DNA of 26,474 bases from a virus, in IMG/VR virus record IMGVR_UViG_3300005096_000003, positions 1 through 26,474 of that record. One strand, given 5' to 3'. A program made the position numbers and the translations under genes. Of the stretch, positions 12,619 through 21,066 are shown one piece after another. The stretch's first letter is position 1; the number at the start of each line of letters is the position of its first letter. The notes under the pieces are model-generated. The model was given only the letters and a program-made list of their open reading frames with translations, did not search any database and was not told where the DNA came from.

Positions 12619-14087
12619 CAAAATCAGAACGAGTAGCTCTTAGTGAACGGGATCTGCTGCGCTCCATCCTCACAGAGTCCTATGAAGAGTTCGTGCGTGA
12701 GATGTGGGAGACCGTGGTTCCGGAGAAGTTGGTATGGAATTGGCACATGAGTGTGATGTGTCGTGAAATACAGAAAGCGGTAGAGAGGCTAATTGCTAAG
12801 AAACGGAAGAAGTATGATCTGATATTTAACATCAGTCCGGGAACATCAAAGTCCTCCATCTGCAGTGTGTTCCTCGTTCCATGGATTTGGACAAGGATGC
12901 CAACTCTCCGGAGTATTAACGCCAGTCATACACAAGACCTTGTATTGGATCTCAGCCGCAAGTCTCGTGATGTTGTGCGCAGTGAAAAATATCAAGAGCT
13001 ATTTCCTGAGGTAGAACTCCGGGAGGACCAAGACACGAAAGGATATTGGGTTAATACCTCCGGAGGTGATAGGTTCTCATGCACAGTGGGTGGAAAAACT
13101 CCCACGGGGTTTCATGGTCATCTTTTAATTGTGGATGACCCGTTAGATCCACAGAAGACCGCTAGCGAGCAGGAATTGAAAACTGCTAATAACTTTATGC
13201 GTGAGACGCTCCCCACTCGGAAGGTGAATAAGAAAACCGCTTTGACTATTCTGGTCATGCAACGCCTCCACCAAGACGACCCTACTGGCAATAGATTGGA
13301 TCGTTTGAAAGATGGCAGTGGAGCGGCAGTCCGCCATATATGTCTTCCCGCCACACTCGACAGACCGGGAGTGGTGCGTCCAAAGAAGTTGGAGAAGAAC
13401 TATAAGAAGGGTCTGATGGACCCCAAGCGCATGGATCGCAGAGTATTAGACGATGCAGCAACTGAGTTGGGTGAGTATGGCTACGCTGGCCAGTTTGACC
13501 AACATCCTATTCCAAGGGGTGGCGCGTTATTCAAACCGTCACAATTGCAGGTCGTCCGTATGAGTGTGGAAGAGGCTATGCGCAAATGTCAGCGCACTGT
13601 GCGCTATTGGGACAAGGCCGGAACGGCTGGAGGTGGCGCTTACAGTGTCGGTCTGCAAATGGGGTATCAGATGCGTGGCAGGGACCCACATTACTATATC
13701 ATGGACGTGGTGAGAGGACAGTGGGGCGCCACAGATCGAGAAGCGCAAATCCTGCAGACGGCAAAGTTGGATGGACGTGGAGTGAAGATAGGCGTAGAAC
13801 AAGAACCGGGGAGCAGTGGAAAGGAAAGTGCGGAAGCCACGGTGCGTATGTTGGCAGGGTTTCGGTGTCTAATGGATAGACCAACGGGGGACAAGGAGGT
13901 GCGTGCAGAGCCGTTTGCTGGGCAAGTAAACATAGGGAACGTCACTATTTTAGTGGGAACGTGGAACAAAGCGTTCATAGACGAGATGACTATGTTTCCG
14001 AAGTCCCGTTACAAAGACCAGATCGATGCGGGGAGTGGTTCATTTCATATGTTGACTAAGAAACGAACTATAGCGGGAGCTATTTAA
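12606..14087 (+). CDS. Terminase large subunit (ATPase and nuclease)
   Basis: The 493-residue protein pumps DNA into the prohead and cuts it. The ATPase shows a Walker A of the terminase type (SPGTSKSS, 77-84), a Walker B (LLIVDDP, 173-179) and a coupling stretch (LVMQRLHQDD, ~216-225). The RNase H-like nuclease shows an acidic residue on its first strand (YWDKAGT, Asp335), a second (VEQEPGSSG, Glu398 or Glu400), and KDQIDA (Asp471/Asp474). Length and motif spacing are normal for TerL. The start at 12606 overlaps the small gene before it, with GGGGGAAG just upstream. It belongs to the family with 'PGTSKS' P-loops; headful packaging is possible but not shown. Confidence 0.93.
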   Translation: METIAKSERVALSERDLLRSILTESYEEFVREMWETVVPEKLVWNWHMSVMCREIQKAVERLIAKKRKKYDLIFNISPGTSKSSICSVFLVPWIWTRMPTLRSINASHTQDLVLDLSRKSRDVVRSEKYQELFPEVELREDQDTKGYWVNTSGGDRFSCTVGGKTPTGFHGHLLIVDDPLDPQKTASEQELKTANNFMRETLPTRKVNKKTALTILVMQRLHQDDPTGNRLDRLKDGSGAAVRHICLPATLDRPGVVRPKKLEKNYKKGLMDPKRMDRRVLDDAATELGEYGYAGQFDQHPIPRGGALFKPSQLQVVRMSVEEAMRKCQRTVRYWDKAGTAGGGAYSVGLQMGYQMRGRDPHYYIMDVVRGQWGATDREAQILQTAKLDGRGVKIGVEQEPGSSGKESAEATVRMLAGFRCLMDRPTGDKEVRAEPFAGQVNIGNVTILVGTWNKAFIDEMTMFPKSRYKDQIDAGSGSFHMLTKKRTIAGAI

Positions 14088-14106
14088 TCCTAACAGAGGA
14101 CTATTC

Positions 14107-14505
14107 ATGTCAGATGCACCTCAAGATGAGCAGCTAAGAATCGCCAAACTTATTCACCGCACTGTGAATAAATTGAGAAAGGGTATTGAATATGGACCTA
14201 CAATTTTCACTGACCACACGCTTAGAGGTGGGCGCTGTAATGGCACGGAGCAATTGAGCACTATCGTGCGTAATTTGAGAGAATTACGTGAGTATAGAGA
14301 TCAGCGCACTGCAGAATTAGTGCTTTTGACTGAGCACGTAGCTAAGACTGAGGCTGGAATAATTAAGATCACGACTGAATTCGACAAAACTTTGAGAGTC
14401 TGTTCGCTGTGTCAGGGGTGTGGAGGGACGGGCAGGAATGGTTGCTATGTAGATCCTTGGGAGGATTGCACAACTTGTTATGGAAAGGGGTGTGTGAAGA
14501 AATGA
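14107..14505 (+). CDS. Coiled-coil protein with DnaJ-type zinc finger
   Basis: The 132-residue product has a helical, probably coiled-coil middle (residues ~48-97). It ends in a Cys-rich segment at 99-129: CSLCQGCGGTG, a spacer, then CTTCYGKGC. This is the CxxC-x-G-x-G repeat of the DnaJ central zinc finger, reduced to two halves. It has no J domain. Such fingers bind unfolded protein or act as structural zinc sites, so an assembly role in head formation is possible. AGAGGAC precedes the ATG at 14107. Not a full DnaJ. Confidence 0.66.
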   Translation: MSDAPQDEQLRIAKLIHRTVNKLRKGIEYGPTIFTDHTLRGGRCNGTEQLSTIVRNLRELREYRDQRTAELVLLTEHVAKTEAGIIKITTEFDKTLRVCSLCQGCGGTGRNGCYVDPWEDCTTCYGKGCVKK

Positions 14506-14702
14506 TGTTATTGACGGATACGGAGAGGAAGAGGTTTTTAGCATATCTCAATAACAGTATTGAGACATCACGTGCAATTATTGAGCAGATGGAGAAGTTG
14601 CCGGGTGCTTCAGTGTTAGTTCCTCAGGAAAAGACAAATCTTGCCGGACACTTGATTGTGGCGTCTCACTTAAAATCTATGACTGTCGAAACCATTACAT
14701 GA
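14502..14702 (+). CDS. Small helical protein of unknown function
   Basis: The 66-residue product (starts MMLLTDTERKRFLAYLNNSI) should form two helices, with a middle GASVLVPQEKT loop. Its ATG overlaps the TGA of the zinc-finger gene (ATGA), which decides the start; the longer open frame to 14409 lies inside that gene. No family recognised. Confidence 0.58.
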   Translation: MMLLTDTERKRFLAYLNNSIETSRAIIEQMEKLPGASVLVPQEKTNLAGHLIVASHLKSMTVETIT

Positions 14703-14720
14703 GTTTGAGAAGGGGGTGGG

Positions 14721-15125
14721 GTGTTGCGCAACACAGATAATGTTCAGAGGCGATTTGACGAGAATGGGAATGAGTCGAGAGTTCGTTTTTGTTCATTTTG
14801 TTCCACAGATAATAAATTGCAAAACAAAATGTGTGGAAGCTGTGGGACTGTCATAAATCCGAAGTCCTATTATGACATTGCGTCGATGGTTGGGGAATCG
14901 GAAGATGTCGCATCTATAAAAGAGCGCATTCATCTAGAGCGTTGTGCGAGTATGGTGGAGGGTGGACCAACGATTGAAGAAGCAGCTCTTATGTCCTATG
15001 AGGAGTTGCGGAGTTTCAGAACTACTAATGTGGGGGAGGAGTTTGATGGGGAATTCACAGGAGAAGGATACTTTGGGCCTCGGCACAATTCCACAGGGGG
15101 CAATCATCGAGCCAGCGCAGAGTAA
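14721..15125 (+). CDS. Small zinc-ribbon protein
   Basis: The 134-residue product contains CSFC (~24-27) and CGSCG (~38-41), a zinc ribbon of about 35 residues. An acidic C-terminal half follows, with a Gly/Asn-rich tail. The likely start is GTG at 14721, after AAGGGGGTGGG. The following gene begins inside its 3' end (80-base overlap). Its function in the head block is unknown. Confidence 0.6.
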   Translation: MLRNTDNVQRRFDENGNESRVRFCSFCSTDNKLQNKMCGSCGTVINPKSYYDIASMVGESEDVASIKERIHLERCASMVEGGPTIEEAALMSYEELRSFRTTNVGEEFDGEFTGEGYFGPRHNSTGGNHRASAE

Positions 15126-15306
15126 ACTGTTGAGTCACGTTGATGGTTTGCAGATGAATTGGGTGCCGAAACCCGAAACCGGACCGGATGATGGTGAAGC
15201 ACTTTACGTGTGGATTGAAAACTCCGGCGGTGAGCGTGTTTACTTATTTTGTTCTCATGATTTAGAACTCAAACAAGGAGAGATCGATGAAGAAGAAAAA
15301 GCGTAA
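15046..15306 (+). CDS. Small acidic protein before the portal gene
   Basis: The 86-residue product starts at an ATG (15046) with a strong GGAGGAG five bases upstream, which supports the large overlap with the previous gene. The middle is beta-rich (GEALYVWIENSGGERVYLFC) and the end acidic (EIDEEEKA). It overlaps the portal start by 20 bases. No family recognised. Confidence 0.6.
   Translation: MGNSQEKDTLGLGTIPQGAIIEPAQSKLLSHVDGLQMNWVPKPETGPDDGEALYVWIENSGGERVYLFCSHDLELKQGEIDEEEKA
15273..15279 (+). promoter_or_regulatory. CsrA-like ACAAGGA at the portal ribosome-binding site
   Basis: ACAAGGA (followed by GAG) forms the Shine-Dalgarno sequence of the portal gene and matches the ACARGGA core bound by CsrA. 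The same core precedes terS and csrA itself. Confidence 0.35.
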
Positions 15307-16822
15307 GGGTGGACGGAAAAGTGAAGCGCCAATGTATAACTTTGGTGGCAATCGTTTTGGGGGTAATATGAATGCCCCCACTGTCAATGCTTTATTGACG
15401 AGACAAGGGTTACTCAATAATCTGTTTGATTCCAGGCGGGATATTGACGATGAGTGTGGCTACCCAAAAGTGGTGACGCCTACGCAATACAAATATCTGT
15501 ATGAGAGGGAAGGTATTGCGGAGCGCGTTGTCAATGTGTGGCCAGAGGAGACCTGGGTCTTGGAACCGAGCATCACCGAGAATGAGGATGCTGAGTCCAC
15601 GGCATTCGAGGAGACATGGGAAGATTTGAACGATGAGTTCCGGTTCTGGCACTATCTAAGCAAAGTCGATTTGCTGTCTGGAATTGGACACTTTGGGATT
15701 TTGTTGTTGGGCATTGATGATGGGTTGGAGCTTGTTGAGCCTATTGATGGAATAGGACCTGATGGAAAATCAGACTCCCCCCTGAGTCACGAGTTGGTTT
15801 ACCTGCGTGCTTATGATGAATCTCAAATTACGATTGACCGCTACGATAAGGACCCCAGTTCCCCACGGAATGGTCTGCCTGATATATACTCTATTCAAGA
15901 AGGGGTTGTTTCTACGCAGCAAACTAATTCGGACAATTCTAAGTCAGTCAAAGTTCATTGGACTCGGGTGATTCACGTTGCTGAGACACAGAAAACAGCA
16001 AGTGAAGTTTTTGGCGTTCCACGCATGCGCCCTGTCTATAATCGGCTGTATGACCAACGCAAGCTATTGGGTGGTTCGGCCGAGATGTTTTGGAAGGGTG
16101 CGTTCCCTGGGTTTAGCTTTGAGCTCAATCCTGACATGGTAGGTGACGTCGAATTGGACAAGAAAGCGTTGCGTGAGGAATTCGAGAACTATAGCAATGG
16201 CCTCCAACGCTATCTTGCAACCCAAGGACTTCACGTTCGGTCATTGGCTCCTCAGGTTGCTTCGCCGAAAGAGCACTTTGAAATTCAGATGCGTGCCATC
16301 AGTGTAACCATTCGTGTTCCTATCCGTGTTTTTATGGGTACTGAGGAATCAAGGCTTGCTGCGGACCAGGATACGAAAGCGTTTAATAAGCGTCTCACTT
16401 GGCGACAAAATCATTTCGTTGAGCCTATTATTGTGAGACCTTTCATAGAGCGTCTTATCGCCCTTGGAATTCTGCCCGAAGTGGAATCATTTGATATCAC
16501 GTGGGTTGACTTGGCATCTCTGAGTGAGCAGACCCGTGCCGAAATTGGTAAGCTCAAAACTGAAGCGATTGTCAAGTATGCTGCAGGTGGCGCGGAGACG
16601 TTGATTCCACCGAGGGAGTATTTCATCCATATCCTTGGTATGGATGAAGACACGGTCGAAGCTATTATTGATGCGGCCGAGGAGGTTCAAGTGGAATTGG
16701 ATCTGCAAGCCGAAGACGAAGCAATAACCGACGAGTTTGGTAACCCCGTAGAGCAGGACGGAGAGGTTGATGAATTTGGCAACCCGATTAAGGAAGAAGG
16801 GTCATTCAAGAAAGCGGCCTAA
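15287..16822 (+). CDS. Portal protein (DUF1073-like)
   Basis: The 511-residue product forms the ring at the capsid vertex through which DNA enters. Its course is that of the DUF1073 portal-type proteins: a basic N-terminus, 'YKYLYEREGIAERVVNVWPE' (residues ~67-86), a FRFWHYLSKVDLLSGIGHFG region (~118-137), 'LRAYDESQITI', and a C-terminal half with FMGTEESRLAADQDTKAFNKR (~350-370), typical of portals. The last 40 residues are acidic, with a short repeat (DEFGNPVEQDGEVDEFGNPI). Position directly after terminase and before a MuF protein is standard. The Pfam family is nowadays labelled after the anti-CBASS protein Acb1, but nothing here indicates that activity. Start at 15287 follows AAGGAGAG. 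Confidence 0.85.
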   Translation: MKKKKRKGGRKSEAPMYNFGGNRFGGNMNAPTVNALLTRQGLLNNLFDSRRDIDDECGYPKVVTPTQYKYLYEREGIAERVVNVWPEETWVLEPSITENEDAESTAFEETWEDLNDEFRFWHYLSKVDLLSGIGHFGILLLGIDDGLELVEPIDGIGPDGKSDSPLSHELVYLRAYDESQITIDRYDKDPSSPRNGLPDIYSIQEGVVSTQQTNSDNSKSVKVHWTRVIHVAETQKTASEVFGVPRMRPVYNRLYDQRKLLGGSAEMFWKGAFPGFSFELNPDMVGDVELDKKALREEFENYSNGLQRYLATQGLHVRSLAPQVASPKEHFEIQMRAISVTIRVPIRVFMGTEESRLAADQDTKAFNKRLTWRQNHFVEPIIVRPFIERLIALGILPEVESFDITWVDLASLSEQTRAEIGKLKTEAIVKYAAGGAETLIPPREYFIHILGMDEDTVEAIIDAAEEVQVELDLQAEDEAITDEFGNPVEQDGEVDEFGNPIKEEGSFKKAA

Positions 16823-16834
16823 TCAACTCCGATA
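16821..16834 (+). repeat. 14-bp direct repeat, copy A
   Basis: AATCAACTCCGATA overlaps the portal stop codon. An exact second copy lies at 23367-23380, overlapping the stop of the second methyltransferase-like gene. Both are followed by AT-rich -10-like sequence. Confidence 0.7.
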
Positions 16835-16886
16835 ATAAGGATGGACCGTATTGTTTTGTGTTTCCTGTCTAATGGAGGAGAGTGTT

Positions 16887-17420
16887 ATGAGATATGTTAA
16901 GATGCTGATTGGTTGGTTGCTTATTGGTTGTGCTGTCTATGGCTCCCCTAAAGCGGAGGTCATCAAAAACAAGAAGGCACTTGAGGCGAAGAGGGCTTAC
17001 GAGACTGTTTTGAAGCAAGCTAGAGCACGCTACGTCATCCAATTAAGTGAGTCAATCAAGGAGGAGGGAGCAAAAGGGAATTTGAAGCAAGCCAATTTAT
17101 TGAATGAGATGAAAAACAAACTTGAAGCAGGTGAAGATGGAAGTGAGGTCTCTGCTATTATGCGTGCTCAGAAGAAGTTGGAGGGGACACGTTGGGGACC
17201 GACGGTGAAAAACAGTATTTTGTTGTTGACAAATCGTAGAGTTCTGTTTGGAAATAAAACGTCCGGAGTTTGGATTTTAACAGGTACTCGGACCCTAGTG
17301 TTGCAGAGTAGCAGCAGTGTCAATATCACAGTTTGGAGCTTTAATGATAGATTGAATTCCGCCACTGTTCACACATTCAAACACGCTAGAGGTTCCCGGG
17401 TCTACAATAGGCAGAGGTGA
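16887..17420 (+). CDS. Secreted or lipid-anchored protein, planctomycete-type layout
   Basis: The 177-residue product has a signal sequence (MRYVKMLIGWLLIGCAVYG) with a possible lipobox, LIGC (Cys15). A charged helical region follows (~25-90: KKALEAKRAYETVLKQARAR), then a beta domain beginning KLEGTRW and containing GVWILTGTRTLVLQ. The order helical 'AL-A---Y---L--A' region, then 'L-GT-W ... G-W---G---L-L' is one I associate with secreted proteins of Planctomycetes and Verrucomicrobia. The ATG at 16887 follows GGAGGAG. It sits between portal and MuF, where an extra gene of this kind may be a moron acting on the host envelope. Function is unknown. Confidence 0.65.
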   Translation: MRYVKMLIGWLLIGCAVYGSPKAEVIKNKKALEAKRAYETVLKQARARYVIQLSESIKEEGAKGNLKQANLLNEMKNKLEAGEDGSEVSAIMRAQKKLEGTRWGPTVKNSILLLTNRRVLFGNKTSGVWILTGTRTLVLQSSSSVNITVWSFNDRLNSATVHTFKHARGSRVYNRQR

Positions 17421-17468
17421 GTGTGTTTAATTAGGTGCTGCACTTCACAGTTTTTGGGGGATTGAGTT

Positions 17469-17795
17469 ATGGTCTGGTTAGGTTTTTTAGCATGGGGCTC
17501 CAAGGCCGATGAGTATGGAGTTGTTCCGATGCTGCCTGGAGTTATCCAGAGTCTAGTTGATGGGGATGGGAAAGACTGGACTGAGGAACGCGTTGCTTGG
17601 ATAGATTTTGCACATGGTATTATCGGCGTGCAGGATACATCCAGTGGGCAACTGATTATTGAGGATGGTGACGTTGTCTGTGTGGCACATAAAGTCAAAC
17701 GTCCGTTAGAAGTTATTTTTAAGGCCGATGCGTTCAAAGGCATGGATCCAGCAAATGTGTTTCGTGACTATGGTATCATTATAGAGGGGCAGTAA
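17469..17795 (+). CDS. Conserved-looking head-region protein of unknown function
   Basis: The 108-residue product (starts MVWLGFLAWGSKADEYGVVP) is mostly beta (LIIEDGDVVCVAHKVKRPLE). It starts with a short hydrophobic stretch that is too brief for a clear signal peptide. The stop overlaps the next start (TAATG). No family recognised. Confidence 0.58.
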   Translation: MVWLGFLAWGSKADEYGVVPMLPGVIQSLVDGDGKDWTEERVAWIDFAHGIIGVQDTSSGQLIIEDGDVVCVAHKVKRPLEVIFKADAFKGMDPANVFRDYGIIIEGQ

Positions 17796-18097
17796 TGAAC
17801 GTCCGATGCGGTGAATGCAAGCGTGTCTATAATGACGAGTTCTGTTGGACGTTGTGTCCTCATGGTCCTCTTGAAGAGCCGCAGATAATTACGTTGGACA
17901 TGGCGACCATCAACACAATTGAAAATTGCTTAACAGAAGATCAAAATAGACCAATTCCGAACGAAGTAGAATTTATCAATTTCTGTCCGCGATGTGACAC
18001 ACTGATCACTCGGCATGGTTTATGCCAGCATCAGATAATTCATGTGGAAGCCGCCCAGCGACGGAGTAAACAGAATGGCAAAGTTGAAGACGCGTAG
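17795..18097 (+). CDS. Small protein with two Cys clusters
   Basis: The 100-residue product has a Cys-rich N-terminus (CGECKRVYNDEFCWTLCPHG) and a second cluster near residue 70 (CPRCDTLITRHGLCQHQ). Each could hold a zinc ion. It is coupled to the gene before (TAATG) and overlaps the MuF-like gene by 23 bases. It may be an assembly accessory; no family recognised. Confidence 0.6.
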   Translation: MNVRCGECKRVYNDEFCWTLCPHGPLEEPQIITLDMATINTIENCLTEDQNRPIPNEVEFINFCPRCDTLITRHGLCQHQIIHVEAAQRRSKQNGKVEDA

Positions 18098-20780
18098 GCG
18101 CCCCGCAAATACTTTGAGGCAGGACCCTACCCGAACGACCGGGTTGCGCCGGAGGTTTGTGGCGGACATGCGCCGGAGGGTTTTGGCAATTAAGAATTCT
18201 GTATGGCGCCTGATTGTTACTGAGGACGCGTTTGGTCTCAAGATAACTCAGTCGGCGCAGGACATACGCAAGACCTTATCTGCTGGTCGATTTGATCGTT
18301 CTCTTGGTCTAGTGGGGAATACAAGATTTGCGTTTGGCACGGATGCCGATAAAGTGGAGGGGTTCAATCAATGGTTTCAGGAGCAAGTTGATGCTGGACT
18401 ACTGCAGGTTGATGGTGACACTGGTAAGCCCTGGACTTCGCGCTATGTTGACAGTTCCTATCGTCAAGGTGCGGTGCGCTCTTACACAGAGACCAATCGT
18501 CCGGAACTCACAGGCAACCTGGATTTCTATCAAGGCACAAAAGCTCAATTCTTGCGGGACGCGTTTTCGCAACCGGAAATGGTCAGCAAGGTCAAACTGT
18601 TAGCGACCAGAAACTTTGCTCAGCTCAAAGGTATTGGTGCGGCAATGTCAACTGACATCAGTCGCATTCTTTCGGATGGGATATCTAATGGATTAGGACC
18701 GCGGGAGCTTGCACGGAGTCTCAACAAGTCTATAGACGCCATCGGTAAGAAGCGTGCGCTGACAATGGCACGCACTGAGGTTATTCACGCCCACTCGGAA
18801 GGTCAATTGGATTCCTTTAAGTTCTTGGGAGTCGAAGAAGTTGGCATTATGGCCGAATGGAGCACAGCGGGAGATGATCGTGTGTGTCCGCTGTGTGGTC
18901 CGTTGGGTGGAACAGTGATGACTGTCAAGGAGGCGCAGGGTCTCATCCCACGTCATCCTAATTGTCGATGCGCATTTGTGCCAGCAAACATTGGCGAGTC
19001 CACCAAAGGACAGAAGCGTGGGAAAAGGAAAAGACAAGAAGCATTTGACGAGTCTGTTGGGGCTGGTTTTGGGAGAGACACTTCATTGGCGGAGGCGCGT
19101 CTTCGGTCAGCATGGCCCGGCGCAGATACGCGGTTTCTTAAACTACCGAAGAAACTAAGAGAGCCCAAAATTTCGGAGCGCATAGGGGCCCCTGCTTCTG
19201 GTTTATGGGGGCACCAACCCACCTCAGTTATTCGTTGGATGGGAAAAGAAGGGTTCAATTTCAAGCAAGCGAAGAGGGCGCTGGAAGCTAGTGGCGTAGA
19301 CATGAAGGACGCCACTATTCGTGCGCAATTGTCGGCTGGTAAGAAGGGTCTGCGAGGGTCTCCGGCAAACTTAACACCAGAGCAAGCATCCCGTTTACGT
19401 TTCCGCACCGCTAGAAGAGACCCCGGTCCTGCACCGCCCCCAAAACTGCCCCCGCTCCCAAAACCTGTCATTCCCCCAAAACCACTTCCCCCAAAGCCTC
19501 CAGTTATTAGTCCGGACAAATTAGTGGAGGGTATTAAGGCGAAGCCCAAAACTAGGATTATTCGTTGGATGGGAAAAGAGGACTTTGATTTCAAGCAAGC
19601 CCGTGCAGTTTTAGATGATCTTGGAATCGACGTGAAGGACTCCACTATTCGTGCTCAGTTGCGTGCAGGGAAGATAGGAAAGCGTGGAGCGCCGGCAAGT
19701 TTTACGGACGCACAGAGTGCACTGTTGAGGGACAAGAAGAACCGGTTTAGAGTGGACCCGAGTCCTAGACCGAAGCCGAAACCAGAACCACCCACTCCTA
19801 AGCCTACTCCAGAACCGGCTGCTAAGTCTGTGAGTACCGCACCGGAGCACCTCGGATTCAGTGGGGACAACGTCACTGATTTTAGTAAGCGGGTGTGGGG
19901 TGAAGTTGGAGATGGACTTGAGGACGAAGTCCATGCGCGGCGAGTGGGCAAATTGTTTCGGGAAGAAATTCAGAGGGATCCACGTTTTGTGGCGCTGGAG
20001 AAAAACATAACAAAGTTTGAAAAAATAGAAGCTGACTTTATAAAAAAGGGTGCGCTAAAGGAGCTGCCCGCTGGCGCTAGTGTGAAAGAAGCCGAGGTGT
20101 TTAATAAGTCACGCAAGCAGTTTTGGTTGAACCGTCGCCGCCTAGAAAACACTCAAAACAATAGAAGTACACTGATGACTGAGTTGATGCATGAAAAGCT
20201 ACCTGAGATTCGGGACATAGGTGGGCAGCGTATTAAGACTTTCAGCGCAGGAGACACGCCAAATGAAGTGAACGCCAAAGTTTTTGTGCAGGATGCCTCT
20301 AAGAAACTCCCTAAAACTTGGATGAAAGATGTTGATGAGTTTACTGAGTTGCGAGTAAAGGCTGAAAGCCGCGGTTACTTTTTTGAGGGTCCTCTCAGAT
20401 TGGAGGGCCGGACCATAAGTGAGTTGGCGTTGAATCCAACGGGTCCTAAATTGGGACCAATGAGCACGTCTACGCATGAATTAGTCCATGCTGTAGAAGC
20501 TTCCAATAGAAGAGCAGGGAGGCTGCAAAGACAGTTCAAACTAAGACGTCAAGCAGCTTCTGCCGGGGAAAAGGGGAAGTTGTCTCGTATCTATAAGGGT
20601 AGTGAAGAGTGGGGTTTCAAGGACGAGTTTACTGAGCATTACATGGGTAAAAACTATAGTGGCAAGCATCATGAAATACTGACAATGGGTGTAGAAGGCC
20701 TCTACCACAATAAATTTCAATTGTGGGCGAAGGATGAGGACATGGTGGATTTTATTCTTGGCATGCTAGCGGGGCTTTGA
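18075..20780 (+). CDS. MuF-like head protein with two repeat domains and a C-terminal HExxH domain
   Basis: The 901-residue protein combines several modules. Residues ~120-315 carry the Mu gpF/SPP1 gp7-type domain: ARTEVIHAHSEGQLD, then EWSTAGDDRVCPLCGPLGG (Cys271, Cys274), then IPRHPNCRCAF. MuF proteins are packaged with the head and help assembly. Two copies of the 'IRWMGK' domain follow (~384-442 and ~494-552), separated by Pro/Lys-rich linkers. After a second Pro-rich linker, residues ~590-901 form a domain with HELVH (801-805) and possible third ligands at Glu867 or Glu874, the signature of zincin metallopeptidases. MuF proteins with toxin-like or enzymatic C-termini are known in phages. 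The ATG at 18075 follows CGGAG. The MuF part is firm; protease activity is inferred from the motif. Confidence 0.82.
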   Translation: MAKLKTRRRPANTLRQDPTRTTGLRRRFVADMRRRVLAIKNSVWRLIVTEDAFGLKITQSAQDIRKTLSAGRFDRSLGLVGNTRFAFGTDADKVEGFNQWFQEQVDAGLLQVDGDTGKPWTSRYVDSSYRQGAVRSYTETNRPELTGNLDFYQGTKAQFLRDAFSQPEMVSKVKLLATRNFAQLKGIGAAMSTDISRILSDGISNGLGPRELARSLNKSIDAIGKKRALTMARTEVIHAHSEGQLDSFKFLGVEEVGIMAEWSTAGDDRVCPLCGPLGGTVMTVKEAQGLIPRHPNCRCAFVPANIGESTKGQKRGKRKRQEAFDESVGAGFGRDTSLAEARLRSAWPGADTRFLKLPKKLREPKISERIGAPASGLWGHQPTSVIRWMGKEGFNFKQAKRALEASGVDMKDATIRAQLSAGKKGLRGSPANLTPEQASRLRFRTARRDPGPAPPPKLPPLPKPVIPPKPLPPKPPVISPDKLVEGIKAKPKTRIIRWMGKEDFDFKQARAVLDDLGIDVKDSTIRAQLRAGKIGKRGAPASFTDAQSALLRDKKNRFRVDPSPRPKPKPEPPTPKPTPEPAAKSVSTAPEHLGFSGDNVTDFSKRVWGEVGDGLEDEVHARRVGKLFREEIQRDPRFVALEKNITKFEKIEADFIKKGALKELPAGASVKEAEVFNKSRKQFWLNRRRLENTQNNRSTLMTELMHEKLPEIRDIGGQRIKTFSAGDTPNEVNAKVFVQDASKKLPKTWMKDVDEFTELRVKAESRGYFFEGPLRLEGRTISELALNPTGPKLGPMSTSTHELVHAVEASNRRAGRLQRQFKLRRQAASAGEKGKLSRIYKGSEEWGFKDEFTEHYMGKNYSGKHHEILTMGVEGLYHNKFQLWAKDEDMVDFILGMLAGL
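19227..19730 (+). repeat. Duplicated 'IRWMGK' domain in the MuF-like gene
   Basis: Copy one is 19227-19400 and copy two 19557-19730. DNA identity is high at both ends (ATTCGTTGGATGGGAAAAGA and the CCACTATTCGTGC block), so the duplication looks recent. A single, more diverged copy forms the C-terminus of the early protein at 10133-10693. Confidence 0.85.
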
Positions 20781-20781
20781 T

Positions 20782-21066
20782 ATGTATCGAATTAAAGGCA
20801 GCTTTCCTGGGTCACGGCGAAAGCTAGAGATAGAATGGGATGATGGTGTTATCACAGGGGATGACGATGCTGTTTTTGGTTTGATAACCATGGCAGAAAC
20901 GGCTGAGGACATTGGGTTTCCTGGAATGAGAATTTTTAGTGGCATGGCGATCCTAGGCGATGGCACCGCCACCTGGGTTTTCATCAATCGCATTATGGAT
21001 GATGTGGAAATTATATTAGGAAAACTTCCGAAACTTCCGAAGACGCCAAAAGGGTCCATCCAATGA
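20782..21066 (+). CDS. Small protein following the MuF-HExxH gene
   Basis: The 94-residue product (starts MYRIKGSFPGSRRKLEIEWD) is acidic in its first half and beta-rich, with a basic, Pro-containing tail. The ATG is one base after the MuF-like stop, so it is probably translated by re-initiation. A small acidic protein coupled to a possible toxin or protease could be its inhibitor or chaperone; this is a guess from position. It overlaps the next gene by four bases. Confidence 0.6.
   Translation: MYRIKGSFPGSRRKLEIEWDDGVITGDDDAVFGLITMAETAEDIGFPGMRIFSGMAILGDGTATWVFINRIMDDVEIILGKLPKLPKTPKGSIQ

Noticed and set aside
14107-14505. Complete DnaJ co-chaperone
   Set aside because: Only two CxxC-x-G-x-G halves are present; there is no J domain with HPD.
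15287-16822. Anti-CBASS enzyme suggested by the modern name of the DUF1073 family
   Set aside because: Length, order of motifs and position after terminase fit a portal protein. The pair of HxT motifs of Acb1 is not visible.
18953-19645. Long minus-strand open frame opposite the MuF-like gene
   Set aside because: It mirrors the Pro-rich and repeat-domain codons of the real gene, has Gly/Ser low complexity, and lies against the direction of the whole arm.
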